A stretch of DNA of 8,687 bases from UBA668 sp046076025. Lineage in GTDB: Bacteria > Actinomycetota > Acidimicrobiia > Acidimicrobiales > Ilumatobacteraceae. This document shows, one piece after another, positions 1 through 6,679 of the stretch (the stretch's first letter is position 1; every line of letters begins with the position of its first letter). Both the position numbers and the translations under genes were made by a program. Under the pieces are notes generated by a model that was not told the origin of the DNA, made no database searches, and saw only the letters and a list, made by a program, of their open reading frames with translations. The stretch lies in assembly GCA_046076025.1 (NCBI GenBank), contig JBJTRF010000184.1:1-8687 (forward strand). The letters are read 5' to 3'.

Positions 1-1047
1 CGCCTGCCGCCCGAGTCGTTCGCCGTGCTCACCAGCCCCTACGAGGGCGCCGCCGAATTCGATGCGGCCCAGCCGTTCGAGATCCGGCGCACCCCCGAGC
101 CCGTGCTGCTGCCGCATCCGTGGATGGTGCGGCGCATCGACGCGATGGCCCGCGAGGTGGGTGCCGATCTCGTCGTGCTCGACCCGGCGCTGCCGCTCGG
201 CATGGTGGGCCCGTCGCTGGAGCGTCCCTACGACGTGGTGCTGCACGGCGCCGAGGTGACGGTGCCCGGCCGCCTGCCCGTCAGCCGCCAGGCGCTGGCG
301 TACGTGCTGCGGAGGGCACGGCATGTGGTGGCAGCGGGCGGCTATCCGGCCGCCGAGGCCCGCCATGCCGCCCGACGCGACCTGCCCATCACCGTGGTGC
401 CGCCCGGTGTCGACGTCGAGCGCTTCCGCCCGCTGGATGCCGCCGAGCGCGTCGACGTGCGCCGCCGATTCGGCATCGGTGCCGACGTGCCGATGCTGCT
501 GAGCGTCAGCCGCCTGGTGCCGCGCAAGGGGTTCGACGTGGTCATCCGCGCCGCCGCCATGCTGCGTGCGCGGCACCCCGACCTCGTGCTGGCCATCGCC
601 GGCGCCGGCCGCGACGACGCCCGCCTGCAGCGACTGGCGGAAGAGACCGGTGCGCCGGTGCGCTTCCTCGGCCGGGTGGCCCACGACGACCTGCCGCTGC
701 TGTACGGGTGCGCCGACGTGTTCGCGATGCTGTGCCGGAGCCGATGGGGCGGCCTCGAGCAGGAGGGCTTCGGCATCGTGTTCCTCGAGGCTGCAGCCTG
801 CGGCGTCCCATCGGTGGCCGGCGAGTCGGGGGGTGCCGCGGAGGCCGTCGAGGACGGGGTCACCGGGTTGGTGGTTCGCCAGCCCGCCGACGTGCGTGCC
901 GTCGCCGACGCACTGGGGCAGCTCGTCGACGACCCTGGCCGGGCGCGGGCGATGGGCGAGGCCGGCAGGCGTCGCGCCGAGGCCGAGTACCGCTACGAGC
1001 TGCTCGCCGAACGGCTGGGCGTGGCGCTGGGCGCGCTGCCACGATGA
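1..1047 (+). CDS. pimB: GT4 glycosyltransferase, PimB'-like mannosyltransferase (5' partial)
   Basis: This is the C-terminal 348 codons of a GT-B fold, family 4 glycosyltransferase; the frame is open from base 1, so the true start lies upstream. It most resembles PimB', which adds the second mannose from GDP-mannose to phosphatidylinositol monomannoside at the cytoplasmic face of the membrane. Visible signatures are the domain linker VVPPGVDVERF, the nucleotide-binding stretch LLSVSRLVPRKGFD, the loop DVFAMLCRSR, and the E-x7-E motif (Glu codons at 763-765 and 787-789, EGFGIVFLE) followed by GVPSVAGESGG. Both DVFAMxCRxR and the tail after E-x7-E are typical of PimB' and close relatives. The stop overlaps the next start as ATGA. 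Family assignment is secure; donor and acceptor are inferred, and another GDP-mannose or nucleotide-sugar transferase of the same clade is possible. Confidence 0.85.
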   Translation, partial: RLPPESFAVLTSPYEGAAEFDAAQPFEIRRTPEPVLLPHPWMVRRIDAMAREVGADLVVLDPALPLGMVGPSLERPYDVVLHGAEVTVPGRLPVSRQALAYVLRRARHVVAAGGYPAAEARHAARRDLPITVVPPGVDVERFRPLDAAERVDVRRRFGIGADVPMLLSVSRLVPRKGFDVVIRAAAMLRARHPDLVLAIAGAGRDDARLQRLAEETGAPVRFLGRVAHDDLPLLYGCADVFAMLCRSRWGGLEQEGFGIVFLEAAACGVPSVAGESGGAAEAVEDGVTGLVVRQPADVRAVADALGQLVDDPGRARAMGEAGRRRAEAEYRYELLAERLGVALGALPR

Positions 1048-1565
1048 GCACCGTGGACGACAACACTGCGCAGCTCGTGCCAACGTCTCGCGGCGGCCGG
1101 ATCGCAGGGCTCAACCTCGTCGGCACGGCGCTGTTCGCCGTCGTGGTGGCCGTCGCCGTGCCGCTGCGCGACGAGCGGCCGGCGCAGGTGGCGGTGGCCG
1201 TGGTGTCGCTGGTGCTGTTCGCCGTCGGCGTGGCGCTGTCGCTGTGGGCCTATGCGATGGCCGTCGAACGGTCGCGACGCGACGAGATCGGCGTGGCCAA
1301 CCTGTTCCTGCTCACCGGCCCCACGGCACCGCCACGCGTGAAGCGGACGATGACCGGTGCGCTGGGGGCGCAGGTGGTGGTGGCCGTCACCGGCGCAGCG
1401 CTCGGCATGCGCGGCCTCGGCGCGCAGCAGCTGAATGCCCTCGCCTTCGGCGTGCTGGCGCCGATGCTGGGCATTGGCACCAACGGCGCATGGGCGGCGC
1501 GGTACGGTGCATTCGGCCCGCGGCTGTCCGAGCGGCGGGCCGCCCCCAGGCGCTCGTCGCCGTAG
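1044..1565 (+). CDS. Four-helix integral membrane protein, function unknown
   Basis: A 173-residue protein I do not recognise. Four hydrophobic segments are visible at about residues 21-41, 48-74, 102-122 and 130-150. Between the second and third lies a charged and polar loop (ERSRRDEIG, then TGPTAPPRVKR), and the C-terminus is short and basic (ERRAAPRRSS). There is no signal-type cleavage site, no cysteine and no obvious catalytic motif, so a structural, accessory or transport-associated role is as likely as an enzymatic one. The ATG overlaps the glycosyltransferase stop (ATGA at 1044-1047), which suggests translational coupling and co-expression with it. It could help anchor or regulate the neighbouring mannosyltransferase, but only position supports that. 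Confidence 0.8.
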   Translation: MSTVDDNTAQLVPTSRGGRIAGLNLVGTALFAVVVAVAVPLRDERPAQVAVAVVSLVLFAVGVALSLWAYAMAVERSRRDEIGVANLFLLTGPTAPPRVKRTMTGALGAQVVVAVTGAALGMRGLGAQQLNALAFGVLAPMLGIGTNGAWAARYGAFGPRLSERRAAPRRSSP

Positions 1566-1632
1566 CGCCCGCGTGCCCGCCGGTCGCTGCGAACCGGCAG
1601 ACTGGAGGCCACCGCCAGACACGAGAGACGCC

Positions 1633-1639
1633 GAGGGAA
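1633..1639 (+). promoter_or_regulatory. Shine-Dalgarno site of the SRPBCC gene
   Basis: The purine run GAGGGAA lies about 12 bases before the ATG at 1652. It fixes that ATG as the start and excludes the long open extension of the same frame back into the glycosyltransferase region. The 86-base gap 1566-1651 holds no other clear signal; a CAGACT at 1598-1603 could be a weak -10 element, but no convincing -35 partner is present. Confidence 0.55.
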
Positions 1640-1651
1640 GAGCAGATCGAC

Positions 1652-2083
1652 ATGGCCGACAGGGCTTCGCAGAGCATCACCATCGCCGCAGCGCCGGAGC
1701 GCGTGTGGCAGATCGCCACCGATGTCGAGCGCTACCCCGAGTGGGCCCGCGACATCAAGAGCGTCAGCGTGCTGTCGCGCGACGCCGCCGGACGCCCCAC
1801 CGAGGTCGAGTTCAGGGCGTCGGCGCTCGGGCGCAGCACCCATTACACGCTGCGCTACGACTACGCCGAGGCCCCCGGCGTGCTGGCATGGCACATGGTG
1901 AAGGGCGACATCATGCGCTCGATCGAGGGCGCCTACCACTTCTCGCCCTCCGGTGACGGCACCGAGGTGCGCTACGACCTGGCCATCGAACTGGTCGTGC
2001 CGCTGCCAGGGTTCGTGAAGCGCCGCGCCGAGGTGCGAATCCTCAATACCGTCCGCGAGCTGAAGGCGCGGGCCGAGCAATGA
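1652..2083 (+). CDS. SRPBCC / polyketide cyclase-dehydrase-like protein
   Basis: A 143-residue single-domain protein of the START-like (Bet v 1, SRPBCC) fold. The start has the usual pattern of a first strand and helix, SITIAAAPERVWQIATDVERYPEW at residues 8-31, where the 'AxPExVWxxxxDxxxYPxW' signature is characteristic. A middle beta sheet follows (EVEFRASALG, HYTLRYDY), then WHMVKGDIMRSIEGAYHF, and finally a long C-terminal helix (VKRRAEVRILNTVRELKARAE) that closes the hydrophobic cavity. The family binds lipids or other hydrophobic ligands and is seldom a true cyclase. As I recall, a similar protein (TB16.3/Rv2185c) lies close to pimB' in mycobacteria, and a similar gene adjoins glucokinase in streptomycetes. 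That agrees with its position here and hints at a role in phospholipid or glycolipid handling. The stop overlaps the glucokinase start as ATGA. Confidence 0.9.
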   Translation: MADRASQSITIAAAPERVWQIATDVERYPEWARDIKSVSVLSRDAAGRPTEVEFRASALGRSTHYTLRYDYAEAPGVLAWHMVKGDIMRSIEGAYHFSPSGDGTEVRYDLAIELVVPLPGFVKRRAEVRILNTVRELKARAEQ

Positions 2084-3012
2084 CGCCGACGCGGCGTGCC
2101 GGTATCGACGTCGGCGGCACGAAGTGCCTCGGCGTCGTGCTCGACGAGTCGGGTGCCGTGGTGGGCGAGTGGCGGCGGCCCACCCCCAAGGGCCCGGCGG
2201 CCCTGATCGAGACGCTGGCAACGATGGCCGGGGTGATGGCCCCGTTCGACTCGCTCGGCATCGGCGTGCCCGGACTGGTCACCTACTCCGGCACCCTCCG
2301 TGCCGCACCGAACCTGCTCGACGTCAACGACTTCGCCGTGGGGCCGATGCTCTCCGAGCGACTCGGCATCGAGGTCGCCGTCGACAACGACGCCACCTGT
2401 GCCACTGCCGCCGAATGGCGCCTCGGTGCCGGCGTGGGCTCTGACAACTTCGTGCTCGTCACCCTGGGCACCGGCATCGGCGGCGGCGTGGTGGCGGGCG
2501 GCAGCATCATCCGCGGCGCCCACGGGTTCACCGGCGAGATCGGCCACATGGTGGTGGACCCCACCGGCCCTGCCTGCCCGTGCGGCCGGCGCGGCTGCTG
2601 GGAGCGCTATGCGTCGGGCAGCGGCCTTGCCCGCCTTGCCCGCGAGGCCGCCGAGTCGAGGCGGCTCACCAGGGTGGTGCAGTTGGCCGGCGGCTCGCCC
2701 GACGACGTGCGCGGCGAGGACGTGCGCACCGCCGCCGCCGAGGGCGACGCCCAGGCACTGGCGGTGATCGACGACTTCGCCCGGTGGGTGGCCATCGGCC
2801 TGGTGAACCTCACTAATGTTCTCGACCCCGACCGCTTCGTGCTCGGCGGCGGCCTGGCCGAGTCGTCCGACCTGTACATCGGCCCGATCCGCAAGTGGTT
2901 CGGCGAGCTGCTGTATGCGCCGAACCTGCGGCCGCATCCCGACCTGGTGTTCGCCCAGTTCAAGCACCGCGCCGGTGCAGTGGGTGCCGCCATCCTCGGC
3001 GGCGAGCGCTAG
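2080..3012 (+). CDS. glk: ROK-family glucokinase
   Basis: A 310-residue ROK (repressor, ORF, kinase) sugar kinase, most likely glucokinase, which makes glucose 6-phosphate in the cytoplasm. It carries the N-terminal phosphate-binding DVGGTK (10-15), the catalytic aspartate of DNDA (Asp104), the second phosphate loop LGTGIGGG (129-136), the EIGH motif (153-156), and the ROK zinc site CPCGRRGC with Cys166, Cys168 and Cys173, zinc being completed by His156. GGG near 256-258 contributes to the adenosine site. There is no N-terminal helix-turn-helix, so it is a kinase rather than a ROK repressor. Length matches actinobacterial glucokinases of about 310-320 residues. Polyphosphate-glucokinase motifs are not evident. 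It starts at the ATG overlapping the SRPBCC stop and is the last gene of the run. Other hexoses (mannose, N-acetylhexosamine) cannot be excluded from sequence alone. Confidence 0.92.
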   Translation: MTPTRRAGIDVGGTKCLGVVLDESGAVVGEWRRPTPKGPAALIETLATMAGVMAPFDSLGIGVPGLVTYSGTLRAAPNLLDVNDFAVGPMLSERLGIEVAVDNDATCATAAEWRLGAGVGSDNFVLVTLGTGIGGGVVAGGSIIRGAHGFTGEIGHMVVDPTGPACPCGRRGCWERYASGSGLARLAREAAESRRLTRVVQLAGGSPDDVRGEDVRTAAAEGDAQALAVIDDFARWVAIGLVNLTNVLDPDRFVLGGGLAESSDLYIGPIRKWFGELLYAPNLRPHPDLVFAQFKHRAGAVGAAILGGER

Positions 3013-3039
3013 GCGCCTTCGCACTTGAGCGAAAACGGC

Positions 3040-3067
3040 CGGAGCCCGGGCCGAGGCCCGGGCTCCG
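3040..3067. terminator. Perfect GC-rich hairpin between convergent genes
   Basis: A 13-base arm (3040-3052) and its exact reverse complement (3055-3067) are separated by two bases; in practice this is a 12-pair stem with a CGAG tetraloop. It sits 27 bases after the glucokinase stop and 31 bases beyond the stop of the facing secreted-protein gene. Read on the minus strand, the stem is followed after a few bases by a TTTT run (complement of 3032-3035), as in intrinsic terminators. Read on the plus strand there is no T tract. It therefore looks strongest for the minus-strand gene and probably also protects or ends the plus-strand transcript. Confidence 0.85.
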
Positions 3068-3098
3068 AGTCGATGTGCGAGTTCGTTAACCGCGTGGA

Positions 3099-3695
3099 TC
3101 AGCGCTCGTAGAAGCGCAGCTGGGCGAGCCGCAGGCCGTTGTTGTTGTAGTCCCACCAGTACTCCTCGCCCTCGGCATCGAAGAGCGCCGTGGTGCCGTA
3201 CTCGGCGGTGTCGATGTAGAGCAGTTCGCGGGTCACGTTGGTGAACGTCGACTTGCCGGTTCGACGGATGATGTTGACGATGTCGGGATCGCAGTACGTG
3301 TTGCCGAGGGTGTCCTCGAAGCATGCCTGCATGGTGGCGCTGCCGCCGGGCTGGCCGAGGGCACGCACCCACACGGTATAGTTCGAGTCAGCGGGGTCGC
3401 CGGGGGCGGGCAGCTGGAACTCGGCGCCGTCACCATCGAAGCAGTTGCCGTCGAGCACGCTGAACGAGCCCATCGCCAGGAGGATCTTGCAGTTGCCCGA
3501 GAGCGGCACGAAGATCGTGCGGCGCTGGGTGTCGGTCATCGACGTCTTCTTGGGGTTGCTGACGCCGATGATGTTGAGGTTGTAGTGGCTGCCCGACGGT
3601 GCGCCGTTGCCAGCCGAGGTGCTGGTGGCGCAGAGGCCGATGGCGCCTGCGGCGACGAGGCCACCGGTGATGAGGGCAAGGATCTTCTTGTTCAT
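3099..3695 (-). CDS. Secreted protein of an uncharacterised conserved family
   Basis: A 198-residue exported protein of unknown function. The N-terminus is a Sec signal peptide: Lys3-Lys4, a hydrophobic core at about 5-22 and a probable cut after Ala28 (STSA before GN). Cys22 is not in a proper lipobox (Leu at -1), so a lipoprotein is unlikely. The mature part has four cysteines (69, 85, 125, 135), enough for two disulfides, and is otherwise rich in Asn, Thr and Gly with alternating beta-type strands. Blocks such as NLNIIGV (39-45), RALGQPGGSATM (111-122) and WDYNNNGLRLAQLRFY (181-196) resemble, from memory, secreted hypothetical proteins scattered through bacteria and archaea. The Asp/Asn-rich stretches (DGDG, DYNNNG) could bind calcium, but no canonical loop is complete. 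The gene is monocistronic, with its own ribosome binding site, probable promoter and terminator. Confidence 0.85.
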   Translation of the reverse strand: MNKKILALITGGLVAAGAIGLCATSTSAGNGAPSGSHYNLNIIGVSNPKKTSMTDTQRRTIFVPLSGNCKILLAMGSFSVLDGNCFDGDGAEFQLPAPGDPADSNYTVWVRALGQPGGSATMQACFEDTLGNTYCDPDIVNIIRRTGKSTFTNVTRELLYIDTAEYGTTALFDAEGEEYWWDYNNNGLRLAQLRFYER

Positions 3696-3700
3696 GTGGT

Positions 3701-3705
3701 CTCCC
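3701..3705 (-). promoter_or_regulatory. Shine-Dalgarno site of the secreted-protein gene
   Basis: On the minus strand GGGAG lies five bases before the ATG at 3693-3695, an ideal spacing. It supports this start and hence the signal peptide. Confidence 0.7.
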
Positions 3706-3733
3706 GTGATCGTGTCCGAGCGAGGACGTAATC

Positions 3734-3762
3734 ACTCTGACACGCAGCGTGGCGAGGGGCAA
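3734..3762 (-). promoter_or_regulatory. Possible sigma-70-type promoter of the secreted-protein gene
   Basis: On the minus strand TTGCCC (complement of 3757-3762) and CAGAGT (complement of 3734-3739) are separated by exactly 17 bases. A TG lies at the extended -10 position (GTGT before CAGAGT). The predicted transcript would begin near 3727 and give a leader of about 30 bases containing the ribosome binding site. The -10 match is weak (A at position 2 and T at position 6), so this is a plausible call only. The rest of the 136-base gap shows no clear terminator for the upstream CoA-transferase beyond a minor four-pair palindrome at 3821-3830. Confidence 0.4.
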
Positions 3763-3831
3763 GAACCGACCCTGATTTGGGCCGTGGGGCCCGTTACCGA
3801 GGTTAACTACTTGGCCGTCACCCGTTCGGGA

Positions 3832-5121
3832 TCAGGCCCCCAGCAGGCCGAGGCGCCGGGCCTCGGCCGTCAGGCGGTCGCGGTGCGCCGGATGGGCGAT
3901 GGCGATCAATGCCGCTGCCCGCTCGCGGACCGTGCGCGACCTCAGCTCGGCGACGCCGAACTCGGTGACCACCTTGTCGACGGTGTTCTTCGAGTTCGTC
4001 ACCACCTCGCCGGCCGGCAACTGCGGCACGATGCGGCTGATGGCACCGTCGCCGGCCGTCGAGTGCAGCACGATGAAGCCCTGCCCGCCCTCGCTGAACA
4101 TCGCCCCGCGGGCGAAGTCGACCTGCCCGCCCGACGACGAGTAGTACGAGCCGCCGAGCGTCTCGCTCGCGCACTGTCCGAGCAGGTCGACCGTCAAGGT
4201 GGCATTGACCGAGACGAAGTTGCGCTCGCGGCTGAGCAGTCGCGGGTCGTTCACGTACCGGGCGCTCCACAGCTCGACGGCCGTGTTCTCGTGCAGGAAG
4301 TCGTGCAGCCGCCGGGTGCCCAGCGCGAACGTGCCCACCACCTTGGTGCGGTTGTGCAGCTTGCGCACGCCGTTCACGACACCGCGCTCGACGAGGTCGA
4401 CGAGCCCGTCGCTGACCAGTTCGGTGTGCACCCCGAGGTCTCGGTGGTGGGCGAGGGCCCGCATGATCGCGTTGGGGATCGCGCCGATGCCGGTCTGGAG
4501 GCATGCCCCGTCGGGGATGCGCTCGGCGACGTAGGCGGCGATTGCGGTGTCCTCGTCGTCGGGCTCGGGCGGAGGCACCTCGACGAGCGGATGGTTGCCG
4601 ATGGCATAGCCCTCGACCTGGCTGACATGCACCTGGTTGCGGCCGAACGTGCGCGGCATGTGCTCGCTCACTTCGAGGAAGAACCGGGCCCGCCCGATGA
4701 AACTCGCCGTGTAGTCGGCGCTCACGCCGAGGCTGAAGTAGCCGTGACGGTCCATCGGCGCCGCTCCGGCAATCACGAGCGGGTCATGGGCGCGCCGCTG
4801 CATGTGGCTGAAGACCTCGCTGAAGTGATTGGGGACGAGGTCGACCGTGCCTGCCCTGAAGCACGGCCGGGTGACCGGCGACAGGAAGTACGAGACGTGC
4901 CGCAGGCGGTCGCCGTGCTCGCCGTGCAGGTACGGGCGGTCGCGCAGGGCGTGCATCTGGTGCACCTGCACGCCCTCGACCGCGCCGTCGGCAGCGGCCT
5001 GCTCGAGCGCGTCGAGGAGGGCCACTGGCTCGCCGTTGCCGAGCGGCACGATCACGTGGCCGTGCGGGCGCACGTGCCCGACGACGGCATCGGGGTCGAC
5101 GGCGGCGAGGTGGTGCGTCAT
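3832..5121 (-). CDS. Acetyl-CoA hydrolase / 4-hydroxybutyrate-type CoA-transferase
   Basis: A 429-residue member of the acetyl-CoA hydrolase/transferase family (the Cat1, AarC and 4-hydroxybutyrate CoA-transferase group), close to the usual 430-440 residues of 4-hydroxybutyrate CoA-transferases. Such enzymes move CoA between acyl-CoA and a free carboxylate through a glutamyl-CoA thioester. Visible features are PLGNGEP near 26-32, LVIAGAAPMDRHGYFSLG (115-132), the CoA-loop LQTGIGAIPNAI (208-219), VHTELVSDG (231-239) with Glu234 as the likely catalytic glutamate, SSSGGQVDFARGA (328-340) and the C-terminal TEFGVAELR (386-394). The start is the ATG whose last bases overlap the glycerol kinase stop (ATGA on the minus strand, 5118-5121). 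No strong ribosome binding site precedes it, so translation probably depends on coupling. The substrate pair (acetate, succinate, propionate, 4-hydroxybutyrate or butyrate) cannot be read from sequence. Confidence 0.9.
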   Translation of the reverse strand: MTHHLAAVDPDAVVGHVRPHGHVIVPLGNGEPVALLDALEQAAADGAVEGVQVHQMHALRDRPYLHGEHGDRLRHVSYFLSPVTRPCFRAGTVDLVPNHFSEVFSHMQRRAHDPLVIAGAAPMDRHGYFSLGVSADYTASFIGRARFFLEVSEHMPRTFGRNQVHVSQVEGYAIGNHPLVEVPPPEPDDEDTAIAAYVAERIPDGACLQTGIGAIPNAIMRALAHHRDLGVHTELVSDGLVDLVERGVVNGVRKLHNRTKVVGTFALGTRRLHDFLHENTAVELWSARYVNDPRLLSRERNFVSVNATLTVDLLGQCASETLGGSYYSSSGGQVDFARGAMFSEGGQGFIVLHSTAGDGAISRIVPQLPAGEVVTNSKNTVDKVVTEFGVAELRSRTVRERAAALIAIAHPAHRDRLTAEARRLGLLGA

Positions 5122-6644
5122 GGGGCGGCCCAGCGACGCGATCGGTCGACCGCCCGCTGCCAGCCGTGGTGGAGCGCGTCGGCGAGCGTGCGATCGGCTG
5201 CGGGCTCGAATGCGGCGTCCTCGCGCCACTCGGCCGCGATCGCGTCGACCGAGGGCCACACGCCCTCGGCGAGGCCGGCGAGGTACGCGGCGCCGAGCGC
5301 CGTGGTCTCCTGGTCGACCGGCCGCCGGACGGTGATGCCCAACTGGTCGGCCTGGAACTGCAGCATCAAGTCCATCACCGACGCGCCGCCATCGACCCGC
5401 AGGTCGGCGAGGCGCACGCCCGCTGCATCGCTCATCGCCTGCATTGCGTCGCGCGTCTGGAATGCCATGGCTTCGACGACGGCGCGGGCGAGATGGGCGC
5501 GCGACGTGCCGCGGTTGATGCCCACGATGGTGCCGCGGGCGTAGGGATCCCACCAGGGGCTGCCGAGGCCGGCGAACGCAGGCACCACGTAGACGCCCCC
5601 GGAATCGGGCACCGAGTCGGCGAGCGGACCTACCTCGGCCGACGACGAGATCACGCCGAGGCCGTCGCGCAGCCACTGCACTGCGGCGCCGGTGACGAAG
5701 ATCGCGCCCTCGTAGGCGTAGGCCACCGTGCCGTCGGCCAGCGACCACGCAACGGTGGAGAGCATGCCCTCCGCTGCCGGCGGGCATGTGCTGCCCACAT
5801 TCAGCAGCACGAAACTGCCCGTGCCGTAGGTGTTCTTCGCCGCTCCCGGCGAGAAGCAGGCCTGGCCGAACAGCGCGGCCTGCTGGTCGCCGGCGATACC
5901 GCTGATGGGCGTGCCGGCGGCGAGGCCGGTTCGCGACGCCGCGTCACCCGACACACTGGCGAGGCGGCCGCTCGACGGCCGCACCTCGGGCAGCGCGGCC
6001 ACCGGCACGCCGAGGAGGTCGCACATCTCGTCGCTCCAGCACATGCTGCGGATGTCGAACAGCATCGTGCGACTGGCGTTGGTGGTGTCGGTGACGAACG
6101 ATGCGCCGTCGGTGAGCTTCCACACCAGCCACGAGTCGATGGTGCCGATGGCCAGACCCTGGCGCGGGATCTGGCGGTGCTCCAGCAGCCACGCAGCCTT
6201 CGTGCCCGAGAAGTACGGGTCGAGCACCAGGCCGGTCACCTCGCGGACGCGGGCAAGGTGGCCCGCTGCGGCCAGTTCGTCGCAGCGCTCGGCAGTGCGG
6301 CGGTCCTGCCACACGATGGCGGTGCCGTACGGTCGTCCGGTCGTGCGGTCCCACGCCAGCACCGTCTCGCGCTGGTTGGTGATCCCGATGGCGGCCACGG
6401 CACCGGCGCCGACTCGCGTCACGACGTCGGCGAGCGTGGCAACGACCGCGTCCCAGATCTCGTCGGCGTCGTGCTCGACCCATCCGGGCTGCGGGAAGTG
6501 CTGCGTGAACTCGCGGTACGAGGCGACCACCTCGCCGCCGCCCGGTGCAACGGCGCGGCTGCGCACCCCGGTGGTGCCGGCATCGATGGCGATGACCAGC
6601 GGCTTCGTCGGGCCCGACGATTCGCCGGTGCGTGCGGTGGTCAC
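5118..6644 (-). CDS. glpK: Glycerol kinase
   Basis: A 508-residue FGGY-family kinase that phosphorylates glycerol to sn-glycerol 3-phosphate with ATP, feeding lipid synthesis and, through glycerol-3-phosphate dehydrogenase, glycolysis. Motifs in order: nucleotide phosphate loop DAGTTGVR (21-28), GITNQRET (87-94) with Arg92/Glu93 contacting glycerol, VWQDRRTAE (111-119), DPYFSGTK (142-149) with Tyr144, GIAGDQQAALFGQ (249-261) with catalytic-base Asp253, NTYGTGSF (271-278), PAFAGLGSPWWDPYARG (355-371) and VDGGAS (417-422). The GTG start is chosen because GAGGAG sits six bases upstream and the FGGY core begins about 16 residues later; the frame is open further upstream but there overlaps the divergent phosphofructokinase gene. 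The first loop differs from the usual DQGTTSSR. Its stop overlaps the CoA-transferase start. Functional residues are otherwise intact. Confidence 0.94.
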   Translation of the reverse strand: MTTARTGESSGPTKPLVIAIDAGTTGVRSRAVAPGGGEVVASYREFTQHFPQPGWVEHDADEIWDAVVATLADVVTRVGAGAVAAIGITNQRETVLAWDRTTGRPYGTAIVWQDRRTAERCDELAAAGHLARVREVTGLVLDPYFSGTKAAWLLEHRQIPRQGLAIGTIDSWLVWKLTDGASFVTDTTNASRTMLFDIRSMCWSDEMCDLLGVPVAALPEVRPSSGRLASVSGDAASRTGLAAGTPISGIAGDQQAALFGQACFSPGAAKNTYGTGSFVLLNVGSTCPPAAEGMLSTVAWSLADGTVAYAYEGAIFVTGAAVQWLRDGLGVISSSAEVGPLADSVPDSGGVYVVPAFAGLGSPWWDPYARGTIVGINRGTSRAHLARAVVEAMAFQTRDAMQAMSDAAGVRLADLRVDGGASVMDLMLQFQADQLGITVRRPVDQETTALGAAYLAGLAEGVWPSVDAIAAEWREDAAFEPAADRTLADALHHGWQRAVDRSRRWAAP

Positions 6645-6650
6645 GTCGGT

Positions 6651-6656
6651 CTCCTC
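6651..6656 (-). promoter_or_regulatory. Shine-Dalgarno site deciding the glpK start
   Basis: GAGGAG on the minus strand, six bases before the GTG at 6642-6644. It supports GTG over any upstream in-frame start. Confidence 0.7.
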
Positions 6657-6663
6657 ACATCGC

Positions 6664-6677
6664 GGGGTCCGAACCCC
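6664..6677. promoter_or_regulatory. Inverted repeat in the glpK-pfkA divergent gap
   Basis: GGGGT (6664-6668) and ACCCC (6673-6677) are exact reverse complements around a four-base CCGA centre. The element lies in the 49-base gap between the two opposite start codons, just upstream of a possible -10 for phosphofructokinase and just upstream of the glpK ribosome binding site. It could be an operator for a dimeric regulator acting on both genes or a small leader hairpin, but five-base arms also arise by chance in GC-rich DNA. Confidence 0.3.
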
Positions 6678-6679
6678 TC

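Noticed and set aside
25..27. GTG as the start of the glycosyltransferase
   Set aside because: The frame is open to base 1 with family-like sequence before it, and about 350 residues would be short at the N-terminal domain; the gene is better treated as partial.
566..1651. Long upstream extension of the SRPBCC reading frame
   Set aside because: It runs through the glycosyltransferase and membrane-protein genes in another frame, is Arg/Pro/Ala-rich without family features, and a ribosome binding site marks the ATG at 1652.
1972..3372. 466-codon open frame on the minus strand opposite the glucokinase
   Set aside because: Antisense to a gene with full ROK motifs; composition is His/Ala/Arg-rich as expected of a GC-rich shadow frame.
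3628..3633. Lipobox cysteine in the secreted protein
   Set aside because: Cys22 is preceded by Leu at -1, which signal peptidase II does not normally accept; an ordinary cleavage site after Ala28 fits better.
3607..5544. 645-codon open frame on the plus strand opposite the CoA-transferase
   Set aside because: It lies antisense to a gene with clear catalytic motifs and shows no domain of its own.
5122..5787. 222-codon N-terminal extension of the CoA-transferase
   Set aside because: It overlaps the end of glycerol kinase in another frame, is low-complexity and Arg-rich, and the ATGA overlap start gives the family's normal length.
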